Below, one piece after another: positions 32,564 to 41,514 of a DNA stretch of 64,000 bases; the stretch's first letter is position 1; every line of letters begins with the position of its first letter. The notes beneath the pieces are model-generated. The model searched no databases. It saw only the letters and a program-made list of their open reading frames with translations, and was not told where the DNA came from. The stretch is from contig NZ_RCZK01000003.1 of NCBI RefSeq assembly GCF_006438955.1, forward strand, positions 62,001 to 126,000. Reading direction: 5' to 3'. The stretch comes from Sphingomonas oligophenolica (lineage in GTDB: Bacteria > Pseudomonadota > Alphaproteobacteria > Sphingomonadales > Sphingomonadaceae). Both the position numbers and the translations under genes were made by a program.

Positions 32564-33480
32564 CCGACCAGAACCCAGGCGAGCGCGGTGACGGTCAGCA
32601 CCGACAGGATGGTCGAGACCAGGATCGTGCGCGCGGTGAGCGTCACGTCCTGCTGGTAGAGCTGCGCGACCATGAACGGGCCGGTGCCGGTCGGCAGCGC
32701 GGCGAGCAGCAGCGCCGCAGCCGCCCACGGGCGCGCCAGCGGAACGGCGAGCAGCATCGCGAAGGTGAGCAGCGGTTGGGCAATGAGCTTGAGCATGACC
32801 GTCGCGCCGAGTTCACGCGCATTGCCCGCCGGGCGCGGCTGGGCGAGGAAGACCCCGATCGTCACCAGTGCAACCGGAGAGGCGGTCGCCGAGAGCAGCG
32901 CGAGGACGCTGGCGGCAGGGGCGGGGATCGCGAGGCCGGTCGCCGCCCAGGCCAGCCCGGCGAGCGGTGCGGCGACGAGCGGATTGCGGACGACCGCGGT
33001 GGCAATCCGGCCGATCCGGTGCAGTGGTTTGCCTCCCGGCGCGAGATCGATCTCGACCAGCGTGACCGAGAGCGCGAACAACGCGCACACCGTCATCAGC
33101 GACGCGATCACCGCCGCCGCGGTGCCGACCGGGCCGAGCAGCGCGCCCGCGAGCGGAATGCCGAGATACGCGGTGTTGGCGTAGCTTGCGCTCAGCGCAT
33201 CGAGCGAGCGGCGCGCGAGCGGGCGATGGCGGTTGGCGATCAGCGCGACCGCGAACACCGCGAGCATCGCAGCGCCGAACACCAGAATGAACCCGGGTTG
33301 CGCCAGAGTGTCGCGATCGGCCTGCGCGACGAAATCGAACAGCAGCGCGGGCAGCGCGACCCAAACGACATAGGCGTTGAGGATCGCGACCGCATCCTCT
33401 CCCAGCCCGCGCAGCCGCGCGAAGGCGAAGCCGACCAGGATGATCGCGAAGACCGGGAGCACCGCCCCCACGACGGTCAT
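32560..33480 (-). CDS. AEC (auxin efflux carrier) family transporter
   Basis: A 306-residue membrane protein with about ten hydrophobic helices. The family N-terminus VLPVFAIILVGFAFARL, the ANTAYLGIPLAGALLG segment and the C-terminal LPTGTGPFMVAQLYQQD are characteristic. Bacterial members export or import small carboxylates such as malate. ATG 33480 is chosen as it starts directly before the first helix. It is downstream of the purine-salvage genes on the same strand with only 10 nt between, so it may belong to that transcript. Confidence 0.85.
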   Translation of the reverse strand: MTVVGAVLPVFAIILVGFAFARLRGLGEDAVAILNAYVVWVALPALLFDFVAQADRDTLAQPGFILVFGAAMLAVFAVALIANRHRPLARRSLDALSASYANTAYLGIPLAGALLGPVGTAAAVIASLMTVCALFALSVTLVEIDLAPGGKPLHRIGRIATAVVRNPLVAAPLAGLAWAATGLAIPAPAASVLALLSATASPVALVTIGVFLAQPRPAGNARELGATVMLKLIAQPLLTFAMLLAVPLARPWAAAALLLAALPTGTGPFMVAQLYQQDVTLTARTILVSTILSVLTVTALAWVLVG

Positions 33481-33490
33481 GGCGCGATGG

Positions 33491-34000
33491 TCATGCGATT
33501 CGGCCCGGCACCTCGGCGGCATCCTCGGCAATCGCCGTGGCGGGGGCGATCGCTTCCCACGGGAAGACGAACCAGTCCTTGGTCACGTCGCGGTCGATCG
33601 TGCGCGCGGCGTAATCGACGCGCTGCGCCGAGCGGATGTTGTCGATCAGCGTCGCGAAGCGGACATGCCCCGGCGCGGCATCGGCCAGCGCGTTGCGCAG
33701 CCGCCCGATCGTCATCCCCGAATCGTTGATGTCGTCGACGAACAGCAATCGCTCGCCGTTGCGGGTCCGCGCCGCGAGGCGAACGAGCGCCGCCGACGCG
33801 AACTCGGGAACTTGCGAACTCCAGTCGACCGACAGCGATCCCATCCCGGTCGCGTGGCTGAGATAGACCGCGGGGACGAGCCCGCCGCGCCCGATGCCGA
33901 TGATATAATTGGGGGTCCATGCATCGACGCGGATCGCCTCGGCGAGCGTCAGGACATCGGCAACGAAGGCGTTGTGATCGATGGCGGTGAAGACCGGCAT
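33491..34000 (-). CDS. Phosphoribosyltransferase (purine PRTase-like)
   Basis: A type I phosphoribosyltransferase of 169 residues. The PRPP-binding loop LLFVDDINDSGMTIG and the upstream GIGRGGLVPAVYLSH loop are intact. The size and motifs resemble hypoxanthine/xanthine/guanine enzymes. The start overlaps the last base of the deaminase stop (TGATG), so the two are coupled: the deaminase would make hypoxanthine and this enzyme would convert it to IMP. Base specificity is inferred from this context. Confidence 0.82.
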   Translation of the reverse strand: MPVFTAIDHNAFVADVLTLAEAIRVDAWTPNYIIGIGRGGLVPAVYLSHATGMGSLSVDWSSQVPEFASAALVRLAARTRNGERLLFVDDINDSGMTIGRLRNALADAAPGHVRFATLIDNIRSAQRVDYAARTIDRDVTKDWFVFPWEAIAPATAIAEDAAEVPGRIA

Positions 34001-35010
34001 CAGGCGGCGATGTAGGCGTCGAGCGCCGCGAGATGCGCGGCGACCGCCTCGTCGGGCAGGAACGAGCCGAGGAAGCTGTTGCGCGCCAGCGTTGCGCAAT
34101 CGGCGCGGGTTAGCCCGCGCGCATCGACGGCGGTACGATAGTTGGCGCCGATATAGCCGCCGAAATAGGCGGGATCGTCCGAATTGATCGTCGCGCGCAG
34201 GCCCTCGCGGAGCATCCGGTCGATCGGGTGATCGCGCATGTCGTCGACAACACACAGTTTGAGGTTGGAGAGCGGGCAGACGGTGAGCGTCATCCCCTCG
34301 CGTGCCAGCCGCGCGGTGAGCACCGGGTCTTCGAGGCTGCGGTTGCCGTGATCGAGCCGGTCGATGTGGAGGATGTCGAGTGCCTGACGGACATAATCGG
34401 GCGGTCCCTCTTCGCCCGCGTGCGCGACGAGCTTGAGTCCTAGCCGACGTGCCTCGGCGAACACGCGCGCGAATTTTTCGGGCGGGTGGCCGAGTTCGGA
34501 CGAATCGAGCCCGACCGCGGTGATTCGGTCGAGATACGGTGTCGCCGCCTCGAGCGTCGCGAACGCGGCGTCTTCGTCGAGATGGCGCAGAAAGCACAGG
34601 ATCAGCTTCACCGTCATGCCGTGTCGAGCCTGCGCTTCGTGGATCGCGGACGAGAGCCCGTCGATCACCGTCCCGAACGCGATACCGCGATCGGTGTGGG
34701 TCTGCGGATCGAACATGATCTCGGCATGGACGACCCCGTCAGCGGCGGCGCGGTCGAAATAGGCGGCGGCGAGGTCGTGAAAATCCTGCACGGTCAGGAG
34801 GACGTTGGCGCCCTGATAATAAATGTCGAGAAAGTCCTGGAGATTCGAGAAGGCGTAGGCGGCGCGAACCTCTTCGACGCTGGCGAAGGGGATTTCGACC
34901 CGGTTACGCGCGGCGAGCGCGAACATCAGTTCGGGCTCGAGGCTGCCCTCAATGTGAAGATGGAGTTCGGCCTTGGGCAGGCCGGCGATGAAGTCGTCGG
35001 ATACGTCCAT
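34000..35010 (-). CDS. Adenine deaminase of the adenosine deaminase family
   Basis: A 336-residue zinc-dependent amidohydrolase. Metal and catalytic residues are His17 and His19 (ELHLHIEGS), His197 and Glu200 (AHAGEEGPP), His221 (LDHGNRS), and Asp278-Asp279 (INSDDPAYFGGY). The NSDDPAYFGGY motif and DPQTHTDRGI match the subgroup that I recall as experimentally shown adenine (base) deaminases, rather than classic adenosine deaminases. The coupled phosphoribosyltransferase downstream supports base salvage. Adenosine deaminase remains possible. Confidence 0.85.
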   Translation of the reverse strand: MDVSDDFIAGLPKAELHLHIEGSLEPELMFALAARNRVEIPFASVEEVRAAYAFSNLQDFLDIYYQGANVLLTVQDFHDLAAAYFDRAAADGVVHAEIMFDPQTHTDRGIAFGTVIDGLSSAIHEAQARHGMTVKLILCFLRHLDEDAAFATLEAATPYLDRITAVGLDSSELGHPPEKFARVFAEARRLGLKLVAHAGEEGPPDYVRQALDILHIDRLDHGNRSLEDPVLTARLAREGMTLTVCPLSNLKLCVVDDMRDHPIDRMLREGLRATINSDDPAYFGGYIGANYRTAVDARGLTRADCATLARNSFLGSFLPDEAVAAHLAALDAYIAA

Positions 35011-35049
35011 CCGTGCTTCATCGCCGAGCAGCGCGCGCCACGCAACGAT

Positions 35050-36384
35050 TCAGATCGCCGCCAGCGCTTGGTCGAAATCGGCGATCAGGTCGTCGGCGTC
35101 CTCGACTCCGATCGAGATGCGGACCAGATTGTCGGTGATTCCGAGCTGCGACTTGCGCGGTTCGGCGACCGAGATGTGGGTCATGCCCGCGGGGTGCGAG
35201 GCTAGCGTTTCGGTGCCGCCTAGACTGACCGCCAGCTTGGCGATCCGCAGCGCGTCGAGGAACGCGAAGCTCTCGCGCTCGCCGCCCTTGAGGTACAGCG
35301 AAAAGGTCGATCCCGCGCCGAGGCAGTGGCGGCGATAGATATCCGCCTGCTGCGCGTCGCCCTGTTCCTCGAGGAAGCCGAGATAGCCGACGCGTTCGAC
35401 CTTGGCGTGGTCGTTGAGGAAGCGGCAGACCTTGGCAGCGTTCTCGCCCGCGCGGCTCATCCTGAGTTCGAGTGTTTCGAGGCTGCGGAGCAGCATCCAC
35501 GCGGTGTTGGGATCGGTGATCGTGCCGATCGTGTTGCGCATCGCGCGGATGATGTTGATGTGCTCCTTGGATCCCAATACGCCGCCCGCGACGAGATCGC
35601 TGTGACCGCCGGCATATTTGGTGAGCGAATAGACAACGATGTCGGCGCCGTGCTTGAGCGGCTGGTGCCAGAGCGGGCCAAGGAAAGTATTATCGATCGC
35701 GATCGGGGGCTTTTCGTCGGCATCGGCGAAGATCGCGTCACGGCTGGCGGCGACCGCCTCGACATCGACCAGCGCGTTGGTCGGGTTGGCGGGGCTTTCG
35801 AGGTAGATCAGCGCGACCCGGCCCTCGTCCTTGGCCTGCGCCATCACCGCATCGATCTGGTCGCGAGTTGCCCCGGCGGGGAAATCGAGATAATTGACCC
35901 CGAACTTGCCGAGCACACGCGCGATCAGCGTTTCGGTCGCGGCATAGAGCGGCCCCGAATGGACTATCGTGTCGCCGGGCTTCACCATCGACAGGAACAG
36001 CGTCGCGATCGCGGACATGCCGGAAGAAAAAGCGAGCGCATCCTCCGCCTCTTCCCAGACGCCGAGCCGATCCTCGAGGATTTCCTGGTTGGGGCCGTTG
36101 AAGCGCGAATAGACGAGGCCTTCGGCGCCGCCGGGTCGCTTGCCGGTGACGCCTTCGAAATGGCGCTTGCCCGCGGCGGCGTTGGGGAAGACGAAGGTCG
36201 AGGTGAGGAAGATCGGCGGCTTGAGCGATCCTTCCGACAACGCAGGGTCATAGCCATGCCCCATCATCAGCGTCGATGCCTTGAGCTTGCGTCCGCCGAT
36301 CTTTTCGACCTCGGGCTTGGGGCTGATCCGGGCTTCGACGCCGGTCATGTCGGCTTCGGTCGGGGTCTTGTCGGGCATCGTCAT
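35050..36384 (-). CDS. Cystathionine gamma-synthase family PLP enzyme (methionine gamma-lyase-like)
   Basis: A 444-residue enzyme of the Cys/Met metabolism PLP family. Key positions are VYSRFNGPNQ (Tyr92, Arg94), YLESPANPTN, the aspartate in IAIDNTFLGP and the PLP lysine Lys256 in VYSLTKYAGGHSDL. The N-terminus is about 40 residues longer than in E. coli MetB. Members act as gamma-synthases, beta/gamma-lyases or O-acylhomoserine sulfhydrylases, and sequence alone does not decide here. It is a monocistronic-looking gene between add and pgeF. Confidence 0.85.
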   Translation of the reverse strand: MTMPDKTPTEADMTGVEARISPKPEVEKIGGRKLKASTLMMGHGYDPALSEGSLKPPIFLTSTFVFPNAAAGKRHFEGVTGKRPGGAEGLVYSRFNGPNQEILEDRLGVWEEAEDALAFSSGMSAIATLFLSMVKPGDTIVHSGPLYAATETLIARVLGKFGVNYLDFPAGATRDQIDAVMAQAKDEGRVALIYLESPANPTNALVDVEAVAASRDAIFADADEKPPIAIDNTFLGPLWHQPLKHGADIVVYSLTKYAGGHSDLVAGGVLGSKEHINIIRAMRNTIGTITDPNTAWMLLRSLETLELRMSRAGENAAKVCRFLNDHAKVERVGYLGFLEEQGDAQQADIYRRHCLGAGSTFSLYLKGGERESFAFLDALRIAKLAVSLGGTETLASHPAGMTHISVAEPRKSQLGITDNLVRISIGVEDADDLIADFDQALAAI

Positions 36385-36456
36385 CTCCTGGGGTTGCCAG
36401 GCATGTACCGCGAAACCAGTATCATTGGAAACCAGTTCGCGCGCGACCGGTCGGCG

Positions 36457-37215
36457 TTACAGCCCGATCAGGCTGATCTGTCGCCCATAGTCGGGTTCGC
36501 CGCGGTGCGTCGCACGCCGATAGCTGTAGAAGTGCGTATCGTCGGCATAGGTGTCGAGCCCCAGCGCCTCGACGCGGGTGACGCCCGCGGCGGTGATGCG
36601 GTGGGTGACATAGGCTTCGAGATCGAATTGGTGATGGCCGTCGCGCGCCGGGGCGAAGAAGCGTTCATTGGCGGGGTCAGATGCGGCGAAGCGGCGCGCG
36701 AACCCGTCGTCGACCTCGTAGCTGGCGGGCGCGATGCAGGGGCCGATTGCGGCGGCGATCCGGGTGCGGTCCGCGCCGAGCGCCTCCATCGCGGTGATGG
36801 TCGAATCGGTGATCCCGGCCAGCGCGCCTTTCCACCCGGCATGCGCCGCGCCGACGACGCCTGCGGCGCGGTCGGCGAACATGACGGGGGCACAATCGGC
36901 GGTCAGGATGCCGAGCAGCAGTCCGGGCCGGTCGGTCACCATCGCGTCGGCGCGCGGGCGGGAGTCGGGGGCGAAGGGGGCTGTCACGCTCACGGCGTCG
37001 TGGCCATGGACCTGATAGATCGAAACCAGCGCCGCGCCGGGCAGCACCGCGTCGGTCGCGCGGCGGCGGTTCTCGGCGATCGCGGCGGGATCGTCGGCGG
37101 ACCCCATACCGACGTTGAGCCCCGCCACGATGCCGGTCGAGACGCCACCACGCCGCCCGAGGAAACCGTGCTTCACCCCATCGAGCGCGGCGGCGCAGAA
37201 GACGTCGATGCTCAC
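36457..37215 (-). CDS. pgeF: Peptidoglycan editing factor PgeF (DUF152/YfiH)
   Basis: A 252-residue multicopper-oxidoreductase-like laccase-domain protein that in E. coli removes L-Ser from misassembled muropeptide precursors; purine nucleoside activities are also reported for the family. Signature segments are YQVHGHD, LTADCAPVMF (Cys), AAHAGWKGALAG (His) and IGPCIAPASYEV (Cys). The GTG start overlaps the stop of the GNAT gene by 4 nt. It is the last gene of an lgt-midA-GNAT-pgeF run. Confidence 0.9.
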   Translation of the reverse strand: MSIDVFCAAALDGVKHGFLGRRGGVSTGIVAGLNVGMGSADDPAAIAENRRRATDAVLPGAALVSIYQVHGHDAVSVTAPFAPDSRPRADAMVTDRPGLLLGILTADCAPVMFADRAAGVVGAAHAGWKGALAGITDSTITAMEALGADRTRIAAAIGPCIAPASYEVDDGFARRFAASDPANERFFAPARDGHHQFDLEAYVTHRITAAGVTRVEALGLDTYADDTHFYSYRRATHRGEPDYGRQISLIGL

Positions 37216-37718
37216 AGCGTCAGCCGCATGACGTCGTCGGTATCGCGATGATTGCCGACCATGAAGCCGTATTCGCCGATCCGTTCGAAGCCGTGGCGCG
37301 CGTAGAAACGCCGCGCACGGTGGTTGTCGACGAAGACCGAGAGATACAGGTTGTCCGCGCCGCGCCCGCGTGCGGTGTCGAGTACCCATGCCATCATGTC
37401 CTGCGCCGCACCCGTGCCTTGCGCGGGGGCGAGAAGATAGAATTGGCGCAGTTCGATCGACGCGCCGCGCGGCTCGAACGGCAACGACGGCGGGCCAAGC
37501 TTGGCATAACCGATTGCCGATCCATCCTGTTCGGCGAGGCGGATCGCGAACGCGGGGTCGGCGAGCTCGTTGCGCCATCGTTCGGGAGTGTGCGTTGCGA
37601 GAAAGGCGGCGAGGTCGCCGGGATCGTAGAGGTGGCCGAACGTGTCGCTGAAGGTTCGGCGGGCGAGCTCGCACAGGATGTCGGCATCGGCGACGACGGC
37701 GTCGCGGAAGGCAATCAT
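37212..37718 (-). CDS. GNAT family N-acetyltransferase
   Basis: A 168-residue acetyl-CoA-dependent acyltransferase. The GNAT core is visible: ELRQFYLLAPAQGTGAAQDMM carries the pyrophosphate-binding loop (Q/RxxGxG/A), and LYLSVFVDNHRARRFYARHGF is the C-terminal motif B. Substrate unknown. It overlaps midA and pgeF by 4 nt each. Confidence 0.88.
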   Translation of the reverse strand: MIAFRDAVVADADILCELARRTFSDTFGHLYDPGDLAAFLATHTPERWRNELADPAFAIRLAEQDGSAIGYAKLGPPSLPFEPRGASIELRQFYLLAPAQGTGAAQDMMAWVLDTARGRGADNLYLSVFVDNHRARRFYARHGFERIGEYGFMVGNHRDTDDVMRLTL

Positions 37719-38755
37719 GCGAACCCCGCGGGGGCGGGCCATGTCGGCGCGGTGACGCCGAGCGCGCGGAACAACGTGCCCATGTCGTCCATCAACCGGG
37801 TACGATCGGCGAGCAGCGCGTCGGCGCGGGCGGGCGAGGCCTTGGCGAGCGCGCTGGTGCGGCCGTCGATGCCCAGCGCGCCAAGCAGGTCGCGCTGGGG
37901 GACCGGCCCCCATACGACGCCGCTCGCATTCTGCGCGGCGGCGGCGAGCGTGGTGAAATCGACGTGCGCGGTCAGGTCGTTCTCGCCGGGCGTGTCGAAC
38001 GGGTTGGCGCAGCGATGGCCGCGCACCGCCTGGAGCGTGTCGCCGAGCGCGGGGCCGTCATAGCCATAATCGATCGCGAGGAGCGCGCCGCCCTGCGCGA
38101 CGAGCCGCGTGGTCAGCGCGCGGATCAGGTGGACCGAATCGGGCGACGCTTCGAGGATCGATCCGACCGGCGCGTCGCGCAACGGTGCGGGGACGATGTC
38201 GGCGGGCACCGGCTTGCCCGCGATCGGCAGGAACAGCGTGTCCTGGCACGCGACGAGGCGTTCGTGCCATTCGTCCCGCTTGACCAGTTGGCGGATCGGT
38301 AGCGCGTCGAAGAATTCGTTGGCGACGACGATCAGGGGGAGGTCGGTGGGCAGTGTCGCGATGTCGTAATGCCAGACCGCGTCGGGGACGTGTGCGCGTT
38401 GCGCATCGCGGAGGACCGGGCTCGTTTCGACGAAATGGACCGCAGGGGTGAGCTCCGCCGTTGCCATCGCGCGCACGGCGTCGGCGGTGAGCGTGCCGCG
38501 ACCGGGACCGAGCTCGACCCACGCGACGGCGGGACGATCGGCGCGATCCCACAGGTCGGCGGTCCATAGTCCGATCAGTTCGCCGAACATCTGGCTGATT
38601 TCGGGTGCGGTGACGAAATCGCCGGCGCGGCCCAGCGGATCGCGGGTCGCGTAATAATGCGCGTTCGCCGCGGCCATGAACTGCGCGATCGACATCGGTC
38701 CCGCCATCGTGATCGCGGCGGCAAGCGCGTCGGGGAGGGGGAGGGTGTCGTCCAT
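37715..38755 (-). CDS. Class I SAM-dependent methyltransferase (MidA/NDUFAF7 family)
   Basis: A protein of about 346 residues of the DUF185 family. The SAM-binding motif is VELGPGRGTL, preceded by the signature DFVTAPEISQMFGELIGLW. The mitochondrial homologue NDUFAF7 methylates a complex I subunit; the bacterial role is inferred from that. ATG 38755 is chosen; ATG 38788, 11 codons upstream, is possible. It is directly downstream of lgt, an order conserved in many alphaproteobacteria. Confidence 0.88.
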   Translation of the reverse strand: MDDTLPLPDALAAAITMAGPMSIAQFMAAANAHYYATRDPLGRAGDFVTAPEISQMFGELIGLWTADLWDRADRPAVAWVELGPGRGTLTADAVRAMATAELTPAVHFVETSPVLRDAQRAHVPDAVWHYDIATLPTDLPLIVVANEFFDALPIRQLVKRDEWHERLVACQDTLFLPIAGKPVPADIVPAPLRDAPVGSILEASPDSVHLIRALTTRLVAQGGALLAIDYGYDGPALGDTLQAVRGHRCANPFDTPGENDLTAHVDFTTLAAAAQNASGVVWGPVPQRDLLGALGIDGRTSALAKASPARADALLADRTRLMDDMGTLFRALGVTAPTWPAPAGFA

Positions 38756-38796
38756 CACTATTTCGTCACCCCGGGCTCGGTACGGCATGACGGATG

Positions 38797-39660
38797 CTAG
38801 GCCACGCTCTCGGTTCCCCAGGTCGGCTCGACGCGGGTGCGGCGTTTGGCGGCGGTGAGGATCAGATAGAGCCCGCCAAGAATCATCGGCAGCGTGAGGA
38901 ACTGGCCCATGTGGAACCCCCATTCGCCGAACAGCGTGCCGCGGAACTGCGCGTCAGGTTCGCGGAAGAATTCGACCGTGAAGCGGGCGAGGCCATAGCC
39001 GACGAGGAACAGCCCGACGAGCTTGCCGGGTTCGTACCGCGCGCGGGTGCGCCAGAACGCGAACCACAGGATCGCGAATAGCGCGATTCCCTCAAGCCCC
39101 GCTTCGTAGAGCTGGCTGGGATGCCGCGCGGGCTCGATCATGCCGTAGGGTACGGTCCGTTCGAACACGATCCCCCACGGTGCATCGGTGGGTCGCCCCC
39201 ACAATTCACCGTTCACGAAATTCGCGAGTCGGCCGAAGAAGAGTCCGAATGGTACGCAGCAGGCGATATAGTCATGGACGCGCAGCCAGTTGAGCTTGTG
39301 CTTGCGCGCGAACAGGATCAGCCCGAGCGACGTACCGATGACCCCGCCGTGGAACGACATGCCGCCGTCCCACAGCCGGAGGATGCGCAGCGGGTGCAGG
39401 ATCATGTCCGGCGCGTAGAACAGGACATAGCCGATCCGCCCGCCGAGAATGATCCCGAGCGTCGCGTAAAAGACGAGGTCGTCGGCGTGGCGACGCGCCA
39501 TCGGCGCACCCGGTTGCGCAAGCAGCTTCAGCAGATACCACCAGCCGATCAGGATCCCCGAGATATAGGCGAGGCTGTACCAGCGCAGCGTGAAGAAGCC
39601 GATCGTGAAGATATCGGGGTGGAGCCCCAGATCGGCGAACTGAATATGGCCCGTCGACAT
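38797..39660 (-). CDS. lgt: Prolipoprotein diacylglyceryl transferase
   Basis: Inner-membrane enzyme that transfers diacylglycerol to the lipobox cysteine, the first step of lipoprotein maturation. The product of about 287 residues has seven or so helices, the [12 protein letters not shown] segment with the conserved tyrosine, [11 protein letters not shown], and the lgt signature [21 protein letters not shown] 39660 lacks a clear ribosome site; TTG 39693, eleven codons upstream and preceded by GGGGGAAG, may be the real start. Confidence 0.94.
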   Translation of the reverse strand: MSTGHIQFADLGLHPDIFTIGFFTLRWYSLAYISGILIGWWYLLKLLAQPGAPMARRHADDLVFYATLGIILGGRIGYVLFYAPDMILHPLRILRLWDGGMSFHGGVIGTSLGLILFARKHKLNWLRVHDYIACCVPFGLFFGRLANFVNGELWGRPTDAPWGIVFERTVPYGMIEPARHPSQLYEAGLEGIALFAILWFAFWRTRARYEPGKLVGLFLVGYGLARFTVEFFREPDAQFRGTLFGEWGFHMGQFLTLPMILGGLYLILTAAKRRTRVEPTWGTESVA

Positions 39661-39755
39661 GGCGGGGGCGGCGGCGGCGAGTTCGGGTATCAAGGCTTCC
39701 CCCTGGGCTGTGTCGCCTGCATAATGAACCCAAGGCACAAGACCAAGCGGAGAGA

Positions 39756-41475
39756 ATGATGCGCACCGAACTCGACCAGCGAATGGATACGATGATGGAT
39801 GCGCTGACCGGCGAGGGCGGACAGCTGGCATTGGGCACGTGCGAGCGCCGCGGTGTCGTCATGCCGACGATCGCCGCCGCGCCCCCGACGCTGACCGCCT
39901 ATTTCGCGCATTATTGCCATGAGCACGCCGACGCGACCTTTCTGGTGGCGGGCGACGAACGGATCAGCTTTGCCGAGATGCACACGGCGGCGAATCAGGT
40001 CGCGCGCGCTGATCGCCGGATACGGTATGGCGAAGGGCGATCGCGTCGGAATCGCGATGCGCAATTCGCCCGCGTGGATCGCGCTCTATATGGGCATTCT
40101 CATCGCAGGCGGGGTTGCGACTCTCCTCAACGGTTGGTGGCAGTCGGATGAGCTTGCCGCCGCGATCGGCGAGGTCGAGTGTTCGCTGATCTTCGCCGAT
40201 CGCCCGCGTGAACAGCGGCTGGCGGAGGTCGAGGGGCTGGCGGCCACGGTCGTCGGGATCGACGACACCGGCACGCTGGCCAGCGCGCTCGCCGGGGTCG
40301 TGGGGGATGTCGGCCACGCGGTGGCGTTGCCGGTGCTGACCGCGGACGATCATGCGACGATCCTGTTCACCTCGGGATCAACGGGGCAGTCGAAGGGGGC
40401 GCTCGCGGATCATCGCGGGGTGGTGCAGGGCGTCTTCAACTATCTGGCGCAAGCGGTGATGATGCTAGGTTTGGCGCAGCAGGACGGCACCGCTTCCGAC
40501 GACCAGCCTTCGACGCTGTTGTCGGTGCCGCTGTTCCACGTCACCGCTGAAGTACCGATGATGCTCCAGAGCTTCGCGATCGGGCGCAAGATCGTGATGA
40601 TGAAGAAATGGGATGCCGAGGAGGCGATGCGGCTGATCGAGGCGGAGAAGATCAGCTATTTCGTCGGCGTGCCGCTGATGAGTTTCGAGATCCTGACGCA
40701 TCCGAACCGCGCCAACTACGACCTGTCGTCGGTCACCGATTTCGCCGCGGGCGGTGCGCCGCGCCCGGTCGAGCACGTCAAGCGGATTGATAACGAGATG
40801 GGGGGGGCAGATGGCAAGGGTGGGGCGCCGCTGATCGGCTATGGCCTGACCGAGACCAATGGAGTCGGCACCGGCAACTGGCGGACGAACTATACCGCCA
40901 AGCCCAATTCGGCGGGTCGCGCGTCGGCACCGCTGGTCGACCTCGCGATCCTCGACGATGCGGGCAACGCCGTCGCGCAAGGCGAGCGGGGCGAGATCTG
41001 TATCCGCAGCGTCGCCAATTTCCTCGAATATTGGGGCCGGCCCGATGCGACCGCGGCGGCCTATACCGACGACGCGTATTTTCGCACCGGGGACATCGGC
41101 TATCTCGATCCGGAGGGCTATCTGTTCATCGTCGACCGCAAGAAGGATATCATCATCCGCGGCGGCGAGAACATCAGCTGCCAGGAGGTCGAGGCCGCAC
41201 TGTACGAGCATCCCGACGTTGCCGAGGCCGCGGTGTTCGGGCTCGACGACGAACGCTTCGGCGAAGTGCCCGGTGCGGTCGTCCATGCGCGTGACGGCGC
41301 GGCGCTCGACGCGGACACGCTCTGTGCGTTTCTCGACGATCATATCGCCGCGTTCAAGGTGCCGCGACGGATCTGGGTAAGCGCGGTTCCGCTGCCGCGG
41401 CTGGGGACCGAGAAGATCGACAAGGTCTCGCTGCGCAACACCTATCGCGCGCTCGCCGCACGCGAGGCGGCGTAG
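39756..41475 (+). pseudogene. Class I adenylate-forming enzyme (acyl-CoA synthetase), frameshifted
   Basis: AMP-dependent synthetase/ligase that would activate a carboxylic acid to its CoA thioester. The frame opened at 39756 ends its family similarity at about residue 84 (EMHTAANQVARA). Similarity continues in another frame from ALIAGYGMAKGDRVG at about 40010 to 41475. The break is in the run CGCGCGCGC at 40001-40009; restoring two bases gives one 573-residue protein. Downstream the P-loop ILFTSGSTGQSKG, YFRTGDIG and RKKDIIIRGGENI (A8 hinge) are intact, so the rest is under no visible decay. It is either a recent mutation or a sequencing error. Confidence 0.82.
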
Positions 41476-41514
41476 CGCTTTCCACCCCTGCCGCATCCCG
41501 ATAGAGCGCGGCGC

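Noticed and set aside
36385..36456. SAM or other riboswitch before the Cys/Met PLP gene
   Set aside because: The gap is only 72 nt and shows no conserved riboswitch core or terminator arm.
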